Of a stretch of DNA of 64,000 nucleotides, positions 34,301-44,982 are shown one piece after another. Source of the stretch: Ceratodon purpureus (Eukaryota; Streptophyta; Bryopsida; Pseudoditrichales; Ditrichaceae); NCBI GenBank assembly GCA_014871385.1, contig CM026426.1, positions 55,175,375 to 55,239,374 of the forward strand, given 5' to 3'. Each line of letters opens with the position of its first letter. Positions within the stretch are counted from its first letter, which is position 1. Below the pieces are notes generated by a model, which did no database searches, was not told the origin of the DNA, and saw nothing but the letters and a program-made list of their open reading frames with translations. Made by a program: the position numbers and the translations under genes.

Positions 34301-37300
34301 CCTGGAGACTGGCCAAATCCCGGTGCTTGCGAAGAATACTCAGGCAATCCTCCACCCGGTCCGAACCCGTAAGGATCATTACTTCCCTAGCCAACCGGCC
34401 CTCCACCTGCCTAGTCGACTGTAAGAACCGGGCATACGTCGTCGCCTGTTCCGATAGGTTAACTAAGTCCTGATACGGATCTCCGGTGTGCTCCGGTGGT
34501 CCGGTGGGTTGTTGGATCTCCGTGTTTAGGGTTCGCTTGGCCGGTATGGGAGTCCGAGGTGATCCGGATGGCTGTCCCTTTTCCGGGCTGGGACGGGGTC
34601 TCTTAGCCGGCGTGGGGGAGACCTCGATAACATCATCATCGTCGTCCTGGTCGGACACTTCTTCCGGCTCAGCGAACTGCTGATAGCTTAAGAGCTCATC
34701 GTACTCCCGGACCTCCTCAGTACTCAACAGCCCCTTAGTACGGTAGAGGTGAATGAGGAAAGACGGAAGGCAGGTGGCCTGCTTCTTGGTCTTCCGGAGA
34801 TTGGCCACCTGCCGGTCGATTATCGTCTTCCTCATGACACCCCAGTCCACCGTGAATTCACCGATCATGGCCCCAATGAAAACGGACGCCCACTTAATGG
34901 TGATCCGTTTGGGCTTTTCCGGATGGAAAATAGGGTTCATAAACCCTACGACTCTCCGGGCCTCCGGATCCGCAATGTCATCCAGCTCCCATCCTTCTCT
35001 CGGGTCTCCGGCCCCCTTGAGATACCGGTGTACGAAGTCCCGGGTCTCCGGTGTCGAGACCTCGCCGGAGTTCTTGAAACCATACGTCTCCCTCCAGAGT
35101 TGTGCCGTCCACTTATCCGGCTCTCCCCGGATGGTTCCTCGATTCTCGGGATTCTTGACGAGGATCTCCTGGGCCGGAAGGGCAAGCTTCCAACCCCATG
35201 CCTTGTCCAGTAGGACCTCACATCTCATAGACTCTAAGGCGGTCCGGAGGAGCTCCTTCTCCTTCTCGCCGGCCGGTATCAACGGCATTACCCGTTGTAC
35301 CCTGAACGACTGTCCTTCCGCCGCCGGTTCCTTCCCTTTCCTACCCATTCTGCTAAGTCCTCCTCTCCGTCACTCCGGTAACACCTGCACGCACGATCCT
35401 CACCACAATCTCTCGCCTAACGGAAACACTTCCGTCTCACCGTCTCTCTCCTACCGTCTAACCCTAACTGCGCCCTCCGCCTTAGAGCGCAAGGACCCGT
35501 CGTGCCACAAAATGACAAAGAGAAAGGAGGAGCATGGCGGTTCTTCCTCCTTTTATACCTGCCCTCGCGCCCACCCGTTCGTAGCTCATCATGACGGACG
35601 GTCGTAGCCCCTCATCATTGGACGGTCGCGACCGGCGGCGTTTTAATGGTTGCAGCCATTATCCCCGTGTGCGTTGTACCTTTTGGTGGTTATCCTTAAG
35701 TCTGCCGGGTCAGGGCTCTGTCATATGGACTGTACCCGTCTCTCCTCCAACGCAGACGACCGGATCTCACCCGGCTGGCCTTCCGGTCACTTATTTATTC
35801 AGCCGACCGGCTTAACCGGTTGTTTTACTTATAGGCTTAGTACTTCCGTATTTCTAACATAAAAATTTTAATTTTTTTATCATTTTCCTACCGGAATTAG
35901 TATTCCGGTGTGTCAACCGTGGAAATCACTTTCCACAAGACTCTAAAGCAGAGATTAGTAGCTTAATAGAAGAGCACGTAGAGATGAACAACAAAGCAAC
36001 AAAGCGCGCCGTTGTCCTGGAGGCGAGCAAACTCCTCATCGGGAGCTACCTTCTACAGCCCGAGGATGCACCACCGAGGAAGCTGACGATGAAGGAGCTG
36101 GTTCCTGTTATGGATCGTTGCAAAGACATGGCGTCACCAAACATCCGCAACAAAGTCGCCACCTTCAAAAAATTCAAAAGGTACAGAATCATGGACGGTA
36201 TCACCAAGCTCCGTGGAAACAATCTCTGGGCATATGTCCAGGAGAATAGGTTTCCTGGTCAGGGATCTATGCGTGACAAAGTCTTCGTCTTCAAGATGTC
36301 GGAGGTCGGGCCGGGAAGTGGTGTCGACTTGGTCAGCCGAATGCAAGCTGGTGGAGATTTGGAGAACGCATGGATCATGTTCGACCATGTTAAACGCGTG
36401 AAAGATTGGTCGACGATGACGTGCCATGTGTACGACGCCACCTACTGCCGCGTGATGACAATCGCCACTTGCGACATGCAGTTTGAGGACACGGAGGCCC
36501 AGCTCGTCTTCTGGAAAAACCTAAACCTGGTCATGGAGATCAATGGCGTTGCAGCGCCGAACTTCAAGGGGTTCATGGCGGATAACGCACAGGCGAATTG
36601 GAATGCAGTGCAAATCCTTTACGGCAATGGCAACAAAGAGGACCCAATGGAGGACCGGGAGAGGTCGTGCTTGTTCCACTGGACTCAGAACATGGTGGCG
36701 TATACGCAGAAGCACTTCCCCGAAGAACTCTGGGAACAGCACAAGAAGATGTGCACTCAATACAAGAATGCGACCAGCATGGCAGAGGCGGAAACTCTGT
36801 ACCACGCGTTGCGAGCATGGTGGGCATCCACCGGGGTCGTTGGCGAGAGCGGGCTCATCAAACTGGATCAGTGGCTGTCATTCTGGCACCACCGCTTCCG
36901 CCAGTGGGGGGGATTCATGACCGAGGTATGATCTCTGCACTATGTTCTGATGTTTTTCATACTGGTTTCCTAGCCCTAACCTACAAAACTCTCATCGGTG
37001 AATCTAACGGCACCTACTCTCAAAATTGCAGAAATTCACGGAAGAAGAACTCACAGAGATGCCGACCCGTAACCTCGCCGAAACAGTTCACAACAAGTGG
37101 CTCCAAGCTTCAGGAAACAACGGGAACGACCTGTACGTTGCTACCGTGGACGATTTCGTTTGGGCTTTTCTACAGGTTGTCAACTACTACCAGTTCCTTA
37201 AAGGTGACGTCGGCGGTACAGGACCGTCCAAGAAGGAACTCAGGCTCCGGATGGCCGAACGCAACGCGAAGAAATGGGGAAATCCTACACTGCTCGATAA

Positions 37301-38513
37301 GCCCATGCTCGATATGCCAGGCGCGGATGAGTTCTGCACCCGTCAGCCTATCATGCCTGGAGCGGAAGTCTTCGGTTCACAGAAGCGAAAAGCCGACCTC
37401 CCCATCGGAGCTGACGAGGAGTCTCATCGCCCGGACAAGACAAACTTCTCATGCCCAAGAGGCCCAAGACGTGCCGTCAGGGCTCGCCCTATGCAGATGC
37501 CCGTCATTGTGGAAGACGACTCCGAACACGACACCGAGGTAGAAGGTACTCCTGCCCAGGAAGTTGATTCCCTTCTACTCTCACCTGTGAACAAGGGCGG
37601 CATTCGCCACGTCAACGCGGTTGAAGAAACCAAGGTCGATGTCAAGGAGTGGCACATTTCGAGACTTCACAAACTTTCTGCAAAGTGCTGCTGGGCCCAA
37701 AGAGCTGATACAAAGAAGAAGTGCACTGAGAGAATCGTCAGGGGGCCCCATTGCACAGCTGCACCGACCTACACTGAGCTCTGGATTAACTATCGCAGGA
37801 ACACAGTCCAGAAGACAGAGTTCTTCTTCTGCTCCGACGATATTGAGCGCTGCGTGAAAGGCTCTAAGCGCAAGTGGGTAGCACACTACTCAAAGGACCA
37901 GGAATTCCCCTCCATTCCAGAGGTCTGGCTAGTGAAACTAGGTACTAACCTAAAACTCACAGAGATTCTTGCCCTCGAAGCAGCAGGCTTTCAACTTCCG
38001 CCGAAGAAGTTGGTCTCCCCAAGACGCCTCTTCTCCTCTGCCCCGCCCCCCGCAAATCTCAGCTCGGTGCCAGTCCCTGCAGACGCTGACCGCTACCCAG
38101 GCAAGAGAGACGGCAAGATGGTGAAGCGCACTGCCACTCGTCCCAATCCGGCGCAGCGACTCTCCATGGGCTCCTCCGAGTCACTGAAAGCGCGCCTCCG
38201 TTCCGTCACCATGATACCTGAGCCGCGCCACGGTTGCATCATTGGGCTGGATTCGGGCGTCGCTCCACACATCACACGGTACCAGATTACCATCAGTTCT
38301 TACCCTGGTTGCACTTGTCCTGCATTCAAGATGACTTCGTTCCGAGAGAGGACTCAGTTCACGTATTGTAAGCAACTTTACTACATACTCTTGAAGGTCT
38401 GCAACCGTGATCCTGAAGCGGAGCTTTTCATCCATGCGCCTACCTTTAGCTTCAACGAGGTCAAGCTTCTCCTAGAGAGTGGAATCTTGCGTCACCCCTT
38501 GGCGAAGAAGTAG
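31329..38513 (+). CDS. MULE transposase with SWIM-type zinc finger
   Basis: The ATG at 31329 opens MGMVSLYAQGMGIPLRF. One TAG lies at 31839, and the same frame continues to the insertion at 32428 and resumes in frame after its target duplication (35943). The first exon ends at 36925 (GTATGA). The second runs 37032-38513 after TTGCAG, phase 0. Order: N-terminal region with a VISLSSDDE patch; Cys-rich segment (CKVCKEPPSCVATCEAKI) like WRKY-GCM1/FAR1-type fingers; then the DDE-type core, with VYDATY and FMADNAQANWNAV as the likely Asp sites and ERSCLFHWTQ nearby; last a SWIM finger (GCTCPAF then YCKQLYY, 38309-38380). In the expected C-x-C...C-x-H pattern the final His is Gln (CAA at 38373). The protein would cut and paste the element in the nucleus. 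Copy 2 lacks this SWIM part. Confidence 0.75.
33483..35348 (-). CDS. 621-residue ORF of the LTR-type insertion, gag-like
   Basis: Fossil or recent retroelement protein, open from MGRKGKEPAAEGQ to DKHKE. The first 230 residues look globular (KWTAQLWRETYGF, GEFTVDWGVMRKTI), like the N-terminal part of some plant retroelement gag proteins. Next comes an acidic DDDDDVIEVSP patch, a central coiled coil (about residues 320-400), a helical region with MKNIIKFMHDRTQVMKD, and a long Pro-rich tail. No zinc knuckle, protease or polymerase motif is visible. It has the look of a structural protein of a non-autonomous element. It looks whole. Confidence 0.5.
   Translation of the reverse strand: MGRKGKEPAAEGQSFRVQRVMPLIPAGEKEKELLRTALESMRCEVLLDKAWGWKLALPAQEILVKNPENRGTIRGEPDKWTAQLWRETYGFKNSGEVSTPETRDFVHRYLKGAGDPREGWELDDIADPEARRVVGFMNPIFHPEKPKRITIKWASVFIGAMIGEFTVDWGVMRKTIIDRQVANLRKTKKQATCLPSFLIHLYRTKGLLSTEEVREYDELLSYQQFAEPEEVSDQDDDDDVIEVSPTPAKRPRPSPEKGQPSGSPRTPIPAKRTLNTEIQQPTGPPEHTGDPYQDLVNLSEQATTYARFLQSTRQVEGRLAREVMILTGSDRVEDCLSILRKHRDLASLQDKHMDRLAKYRETNRKLEEEVRDARKDFNDARDRSVEAIRSVAEIKATLALPVDVANQCAVYQAFLTRQPDPTMKNIIKFMHDRTQVMKDTWMQMKNLVEVLGYAEAGPSSGPPANQEDPRPPSPIREPAPVPPPASPIRSAIRPAQQEVGHPLEDPIPDTLSSLHTLPNLDGVETVNPGNIPLGPDQRPPPVDFMPVQGSPETLQVDLSAVPVAARSPSLAVQVDRSRKSSEPSASEAPEEGPSLKKLKRPQKKERLDGTRHSPRLDKHKE
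35551..35557 (-). promoter_or_regulatory. TATA box upstream of the 621-residue ORF
   Basis: TATAAAA on the minus strand, about 200 bases before the start codon and about 390 bases inside the element end. It lies in a CpG-rich stretch and is followed by a pyrimidine-rich CTCCTCCTTTCTC likely to hold the transcription start. Confidence 0.5.
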
Positions 38514-38764
38514 GTAGCCCTCCTACTTTAGAACTGTCATTTCAACAATGGCCATTTGTCACGTAGTGAATGATTTTAGTAATATACCATGTACTAAGTC
38601 AGCTATTCAGAAGCTGTATTGACTTTTTCATTATATTAAAGGCTTTGTCGTTCACATTGATTGCATTCTATTTCAATACATGCTATCTTGAACAAGTGCA
38701 CTATATACCTCGTATCCTCTGACATTACTTTATTACAGCAAACATATACTTGTTATTAGATGTC

Positions 38765-39217
38765 CTAATCTTCGAATCTAACACGTTTAGGGTTGCCCAC
38801 TACTCTATCAGCAGGGCTGCGAACGTCTGACTGTACTGCAGGACAAACTACATTCGCGTTCACTTTCGGTCCCACACTTGCCAAGTGTCCTTGGTATGAA
38901 CGTTTCAGCAATGCCCCACCTCCCCGCCTCCGATTCACTGATTCCCTGGAATAGGTTCCCCTTGGGATCTTTCCAACCTTGGAGTATGCATGAGGTTGCA
39001 AAGGCACATCTGCAACCTCCTCCAGCACTATGATATCATCCGAATTTTTTGAACGTGGAGGGTCAGCTCTTACATCCGGTTGCACGTCAACATCCGTTGT
39101 CAAAGGACGCCCTTAGTTCTTGGCCATCACCTCTTCTTCGTCCTCCACCTCAACATATGGTTGAAATGGACAAACATCGTCCGCAAGTGAAACGACAATA
39201 TCTTTGACGTCTTCCAT
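38765..39217 (-). pseudogene. Short acidic/basic ORF convergent with the transposase
   Basis: Minus-strand frame starting MEDVKDIVVSLADDV at 39217, interrupted by one TAA at 39113, and ending NPKRVRFED at 38765. It contains DDIIVLEEV, a canonical SUMO-interaction-like motif, and a basic block (RESVNRRRGGGALLKRSY). It faces the end of the MULE transposase, the place where some MULEs carry an accessory gene, but I see no family match. Function unknown. Confidence 0.35.
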
Positions 39218-39456
39218 AACTGCTGTCCCGCACTATGGAAAAGAGCTTCACAAAACACCAACAGAAAAGAGGAAGAGACATTCCATAATCCTATCTTAAA
39301 TATCCCTGAAGAAGATGCTTGGCGCCCTTCAAAATCGGCTCTTCATTCATTCGAAAGTTGTCATTGTCCTAATCTGAACGGAAAAGGATGAGGGTTGAGC
39401 AGAAGTCATTTAGCATTTAAAATTGAAAAAAAAAAAAATAAAAAAAAATGAAATTA

Positions 39457-39502
<46 letters not shown>

Positions 39503-40290
39503 ATTTATCAAGAATGAAATTAAAAAAATAAAATTAAAAAAAAGCAAAAATAAATATTAAGGTTGAAAATAATATGAAGGCGACTAAGAAAATGAAAGAG
39601 AAATAAAATGAAAGAGAATTAAAGGAAAGGAAAGATAGATAGAGTAATGGAAGTTAATGTAAAAAATAAAAGAAATAAACCATGTAGACTATGGCGGATG
39701 AATTGAAGCAATGTTAAGAAATTGTTACGAAATTAAATGTTACTTGAACCCTCTTAAGAGGTTCAATACCAATACATTTTAAGTAGTAATTTGCATATAA
39801 ATGTGAGGAGATAAGGGGAATTACTGTATGCCTGAACTAGTTAGAAGGAGCTGGAGCATAGTAATTGGTGCACGCAAAAAATTTAATCACCAAGAAAAGA
39901 GAAAATGAACTACAATTTCAATGGAAATACTGTAATTAGTACACGGTTATAGGGTCAATTAAGTTACTAAAATTAGTAACTTTCCAAAAATATACTAAGT
40001 ATATTCGAATCTTCTAAATTTATAATTTATTTTTAGTGAAAAAATTGCTATTTTAAGGTTCTGTCCCCCATTCTGTGCTCTCCGCTCTCCAAATCTGCGC
40101 TCACCGCTCTCCGCTCTGCGCTCTCCGCTCACGTACAAGCTACGTCCTGTCCGTTTCCAGTTCAAGATTAGGACCCTAAACTCATAGCAGGGAGGAGATA
40201 ACGGCAACAGTGTCTGAGATCAAATTAACAGCCTCTCTTGTGACTGAGGAAGGGAGGAATCACATGTTCTTGCACACCCCGATCATAGGT
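39218..40290. other. AT-rich flank with A-tracts and a CTCTCCG-type tandem
   Basis: Contains a long A-rich tract (39428-39502, including an A-run of about 38) and a tandem of GCTCTCC/GCTCTGC words at 40076-40132. Just before 40290 the plus strand reads as a possible exon end (TASLVTEEGRNHMFLHTPII, then a GTAAG donor), which the solo LTR then interrupts. No complete gene. Confidence 0.4.
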
Positions 40291-40293
40291 AAG

Positions 40294-40980
40294 TGTAACA
40301 AACCTCCCAACAGGTTTGCCACCAACTCTCAAACAAAGACAAATACGACAAAGGAAAGATAAAACCCAATACACTTTAGGGATCAAAATATATTAACTGA
40401 GGCTCACCACCCAACCATAGAGAAGAGATCACCAGAAGAAGTGTCTTACCTTCTCACCCCCGAGCCTTTATATACTAGTTTCTTCCCAAAAGGAACTAGA
40501 GTCTATCTCAGACTATGTCCAAGAGGCTAGCCTATTCATAGATCATTCTATTCATAGATCATTCTATCATGGAGTAAAGATAATCCATAGATCATTCTAG
40601 ATCCTTCTATCCCTTTAACTCAGAGACTCTTCTAGATCTTTACTTCTATATCTAGAGTAACAATAATTCACCACTATCTTTATTCCTATATTTAGAGTAA
40701 AGATAATTCACTACTATCAGTATTTTAATTCTAGTGTACCTCATCTTGATTTGTCTAACTCTTGTACACACATTTTCAATCTTGGAGTGGTCTGACTCCA
40801 ATGCACTAAATAAAGAGCTGTCTAACTCCTGTGCACAGGTTCTCAATTTGAAGCTGTCTGACTCTGATCCATCTATCTTCAACTGGGAGTTGTCTGACTC
40901 CTTTTCATCCTCTGCTTACACATTGTCCAATGTGATTAGAAGATTTTATTCATCCATCTATCATTGTAAGTTACCTTACT
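40294..40980 (+). mobile_element. Solo LTR, family 1 (copy a)
   Basis: 687-bp unit starting TGTAACAAACCTCCCAACAG, ending CCTTACT, flanked by GTAAG on both sides (40289-40293 and 40981-40985). The same family lies at 59029-59680. Repeated GAGTGGTCTGACTCC/GAGCTGTCTAACTCC phrases fill its right half. No internal coding part is present, so it is a solo LTR left by recombination. Confidence 0.85.
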
Positions 40981-40985
40981 GTAAG

Positions 40986-42418
40986 ACACTTTCATTACAA
41001 GAGTTGGAAGGAAGGAGATGTGGCTGTTGGATGCAGTACTGAAAAAGGCACCGTTATGGAGGACCTACCGATTTTCCCTTGATGGATTTGCTCAAGCAGT
41101 GTAGATCTCTCATTTGCGTGAAAATACTATTGCATGCGTGGGAGGTGATTGAATTGGAAGTATGGAGGACAGAAACAAAAGCAGTATTATCTACTAATGC
41201 GTACTGAATGAGCTTGTAGAGCTATACAAGGCATTGATAATTGCCGAAATCGTCATGTACATGCAATCTAGTCACTTGATAGCACGTACCATGTGTACAT
41301 GCAATCTATTTACTTGATTCTAGATACTCTTTGTACAATGACTTTGTATGATCACACAGTTGTTAGCACGTGTGGAATGTGCACTCCTGATATCTAAATC
41401 AGAACATGAGTATTATTATAGCTCTGTCCGACTATTTTGTCTACAGTTAATTAAGTGAGCTGGAAACCAGAAGAGGAGGAAGAAGACAACTGAAGCATAT
41501 AAGACCCTTTGGGGTGTGAATTGAAGCCACAGGTGACAATCCTACTTAACGATTTTCTCATTCTGTTTTGCGGTGTCTACTCACTTTAAATAAACGTGAT
41601 ATAAAGTCATATACTGTCATAGGTGACTAAATTCTACGTCTCCTTCAACGCAATGTATCGTCATTGTTGACGTGATAGAACCGGATCGTAACATCATGCA
41701 TAACGCGACGTAACGTAATAGTTAACGCTTTAGTCCAGAAAATCTAACTTCACTTATCACTAGATTGCCATTGAAATGGACTACCGTGGTAGCGATGGTT
41801 GAACGAGTCTGATTGCAAGCATTAAACCTCATAGCCATTTTTGTCATCTGTCTTGTTTTCCAAAATGTTATTCCTTTGAATTATGGTGTCCAACAAGTGA
41901 ACAGAGTTTGGTTTGAAACAGGGATTTGGGTCATTGAGATTGGATTCTTGGACACGCAGAGCAAACAAGAGACTCTAAACCTAGGTAGCAATCCACTCTC
42001 CACTTACTAGGAACTTTATTCGATGAACATGTAACCAATATCACCTTATATCATTGCTTTTGTTATATGATCTGAGTACGTCATACCAGCGTCATTTTTT
42101 TGCGTCATTGGAAACGCATTCTAACATAATGTAATGCTATCCAGACGTCACATGCCGTCACTTGAAACGCGACATAAGCTTTTCAGGTTATGGGTGACTA
42201 CAAAGCGGTTATGTTTGCAATTGCCAATCTCTCGCATAATTGCTCGAGTCTTATGCGTTGGTATGATTACTTGCATTGTCGGAACGAGTAGAGGGAGCTG
42301 AACTTAAAATTCGTCACAATGTTTGCTCCTCTGAAGTGTTCTTTTATTTCTCATTCTCATTTTTTGTTTGCAATTTCCCGTGCATCTTTCCATCGTCGTG
42401 CAGATTTTGCAGGCAGCT
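40986..42418. other. Intergenic DNA with GTGATGTAATGTCA-like clusters
   Basis: No full gene. Degenerate copies of the GTCAC word family at about 41575-41735 and 42085-42185 bracket a short open frame (41813-42010) that I do not trust. A stretch near 41460-41540 reads like an exon ending in DPLGCELKPQ before GTGACA, but I could not place it. Confidence 0.35.
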
Positions 42419-42826
42419 ATGGCAGGCAATTCATCCAGAGGGCCAGGGACCGCAAGAATCTGGGAGGACCCGTAAGTTTTTTTCTTAATCTCAAATTCTA
42501 TGCTTAGTGACATTTTTCCTTTACCACATTTGGAAATGCACTAGTCCGTGTCCGTCTTATAATGAAGTGCACCATTAAGAGAGGTGCTGTGAGGAGCATT
42601 CTCTTGGTATCGTAATTAGTTTCCTTAGTGCGACGTGACCTTGTAGTGTAACAGAGTAGGACTATCCACATCCATATAAACCCAATTCCTGATTTTATTC
42701 ACTTAAAACCCTAAGCTTCAAACATAAACTGTACGGATTAGAGAACCTTACCTTACACAATACACTGTACGGACACTGTAACTTGCTTCAGTGATCCCTT
42801 GATGCATTGTTCACATATCCTTAGTC

Positions 42827-43429
42827 TATCGGGGGATCTCTCGATGCGTCGGTATCCCCTTCCCATTCTTTGGGAACGGCAAGCCATCGCGAGATCTCCC
42901 GATGACCTTTTCACTTGAAACCACTATTGATGCATCAGTATCCCCTTCCCATTCTGTGGGAACGGCAAGCCATCGCGGGATGTCCCAATGACCATTCTGC
43001 ACATGTCTTGGGTCCGTCGGGGGATCCCTCGATGCGTCGGTATCCCTATCTCATCCTGTTGTTACGGCAGAACATCGGGGGATCTCTCGATGACCCACTC
43101 ACTAGAAACCATATTCATAAAACATAAACTAATAACCAGGTAACCTCACCCTGGACAATACACTGTATGGACAGTGCTAATTGCTTTTGGGATCCCTTAA
43201 TGCTTAGGTATCATATCCTTGGTCCATCGGGGGGTCCCTCGGTGTGTTGGTATCCCCTTCCCATCCTGTGGGTATGGCAGAACATTGAGGGATCTCTCGA
43301 TGACCTCATTGCCCCTTTCGTCCCTCTGCTTTTTACTATGGTCCTCCTAGATAGTTGTTGTCCTGTTAGTAATGTGCATAGCCCCTCATGCGTGTGTATG
43401 AATCAAAGTGATCGAGAGATCCCCCGATG
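42827..43429. repeat. Intron 1 cluster of GATC-centred palindromes, including 78-bp paired modules
   Basis: Copies of CATCGRGRGATCYCYCGATG start at 42827, 42885, 42971, 43015, 43073, 43225, 43283 and 43410. Three pairs have exactly 58 bp between starts. Each pair is joined by a spacer GCGTCGGTATCCCC followed by TTCCCA, a short loop and TGGGAA (or a decayed form). A fourth module has lost its left palindrome (about 42913-42990). Confidence 0.85.
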
Positions 43430-44835
43430 ATCAGATTTATATAACTATGAAATGATTTGGAGCAAGAATTTGACCAACAGTGGTGTATGTCTGTTCTGCA
43501 GGGAACAACAAGTATTGGAACCACCAAGTGACCACAGACCCGTGAAGCTGTTCCCCTTTATTGATAGTTGGATCCATGGTTTCAATTTCGATGGTGAATC
43601 AAATCGCTGCGCAATCTACCGCTGCGATAAGAACGTCACCGCATGGGCTATGTGACGGAAGGATACGGCAGGAGGCATGGCCGTCATTGTCCCCCATCTC
43701 ACCTGTGATTTGCGGATCCATTCCCCGATTGGATTCAACGTTCTCGAACTGAAAGGCCTTGACGCGGAGACAGCTATCATGGTGGTGGAGGAGAAGATGC
43801 CGAAGTCCGATCGGACTCTAACTTATGGACTGATCCTCGACCTCTGTAAGCTCAGCCTGATTTAGTGTGCATCCCTCACTGCCAAGGGGTTCATGTACTT
43901 GCCGGAGGATAAGGCGAAGTGGACTCCGGCACATATTGAAAATCAGTGGAACCAAATTGACGAGGCGCTTTGAGGTTGCAGCTGCTGCTCCTCGTCAATT
44001 GCAGGCTCCGACTGCGTCTACTTCTATCAAGACGCGGGGCACAAAACGGAAATCATCCTTGATCAATGACGGGGAAACTGCGGTGCCTGACACAGGGAAG
44101 GGCAAGAAGGGAAAGGCTGATGACAAGCTCACTCTTCAGCAGTGTGTGACAATGTCAGCTTTGGATATTGAGAAGCTGGACAAGACGAAGCGGACAGAGA
44201 TGAAGAACTTGTACAACGAGGCTTTGGAACCCCTGTACAGGTGGGGCCACGAGAGGCTGAAGGATGAGAAGGAAGCGCCAATAACTGTGCATTTCTCAAA
44301 GCTGCACAGGGCCCCTCCAGGTTCAATTGTCTACCGAGGACTTATTCCAGAAAGGTTAAAAGCCTTGATGAACCAGGCGCACATCGCTCCGAGGTACAGT
44401 GGAACAGATAGAGAAATCACTGTACTTCCACTGAAGAAGGGACCGTATGGAGAAAAAGGTCTCGTAGAGTTTTTCAATAAACCTACGGAAAAGAATCAGA
44501 TAAAGAGCTCCACGAACTTCTACATCATTGGGGGTCAGCATACGGTTCAGTGTTACCGAGATCTCGTCGAGAGTGGGGAAATTGATGGGGCTGACAAAGA
44601 CAAGGCGTCGAAGTTCTCAATCATCCCAGTGCGGGCGCCCAAGCATGAGCACATCAAGCACATGCTCCTCTCACGTGTCCTAAACCAGGATATGGCCGGC
44701 CCACAGAAGGAGCACACATTCATGATGCAGGCGCTCAATGCCTGAATTAAGTGGAAAGAGATGAAGAAGCCGATGCCAGCTTTACAGGGACGGCAACACC
44801 CTAAAGAATTTCTGGTAAGTCTGTATTCCCTCCCT

Positions 44836-44982
44836 CATCGAGAGATCCCCCGATGATCCGAGTTGTATATCTGTATATGTATCAAAGTCATCGAGAGATC
44901 CCCCAATGATCTGAGTTGTAGAAATGTTTATGGCTTCTTAGTGTATTCCTCATACTTCTCATCATCAGGGGATCCCTCGATG
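44836..44982. repeat. Intron 2 cluster of GATC-centred palindromes
   Basis: Three copies at 44836, 44889 and 44963. The first two are followed by the same GATCYGAGTTGTA phrase. They lie between the donor at 44815 and the acceptor at 45037. Confidence 0.8.

Larger units (their letters stand above)
32428..35937 (-). mobile_element. LTR-type insertion with TG...CA ends and an internal ORF
   Basis: The 3510-bp insert starts TGTAGCACGACG and ends TTTCCACA. It is flanked by AGACT on both sides (32423-32427 and 35938-35942), the 5-bp duplication and end dinucleotides typical of LTR retrotransposons. I could not find a pair of terminal repeats within it: the first and last several hundred bases do not match. 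It may therefore be a very large solo LTR with a coding region, or a non-autonomous element reduced to one open reading frame. On its sense (minus) strand a TATA box and a 621-codon frame follow in order. It is very CCGG-rich. It looks whole and young. Confidence 0.7.
31100..38513 (+). mobile_element. MULE-type DNA transposon, copy 1, split by a nested LTR-type insertion
   Basis: The transposase gene runs 31329-38513. Homology to the second copy (from about 55868) begins near 31100 with GGGCCTGCAAAAAGCAAC, before the start codon. I could not identify terminal inverted repeats or the target duplication at either end. The coding part is GC-rich and little decayed. A 3510-bp element sits at 32428-35937 with the target duplication AGACT. 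Confidence 0.8.

Noticed and set aside
32720-35607. Plus-strand ORFs opposite the 621-residue frame
   Set aside because: Shadows of the long minus-strand frame; no start context or domain.
32428-35937. MITE or cut-and-paste transposon reading of the 3.5-kb insertion
   Set aside because: Ends are TG...CA with a 5-bp duplication and no convincing inverted repeat beyond a few bases, so an LTR-type origin fits better.
41813-42010. 65-residue hydrophobic ORF
   Set aside because: No acceptor, donor, homology or neighbours in phase. Length is within chance for AT-rich DNA.
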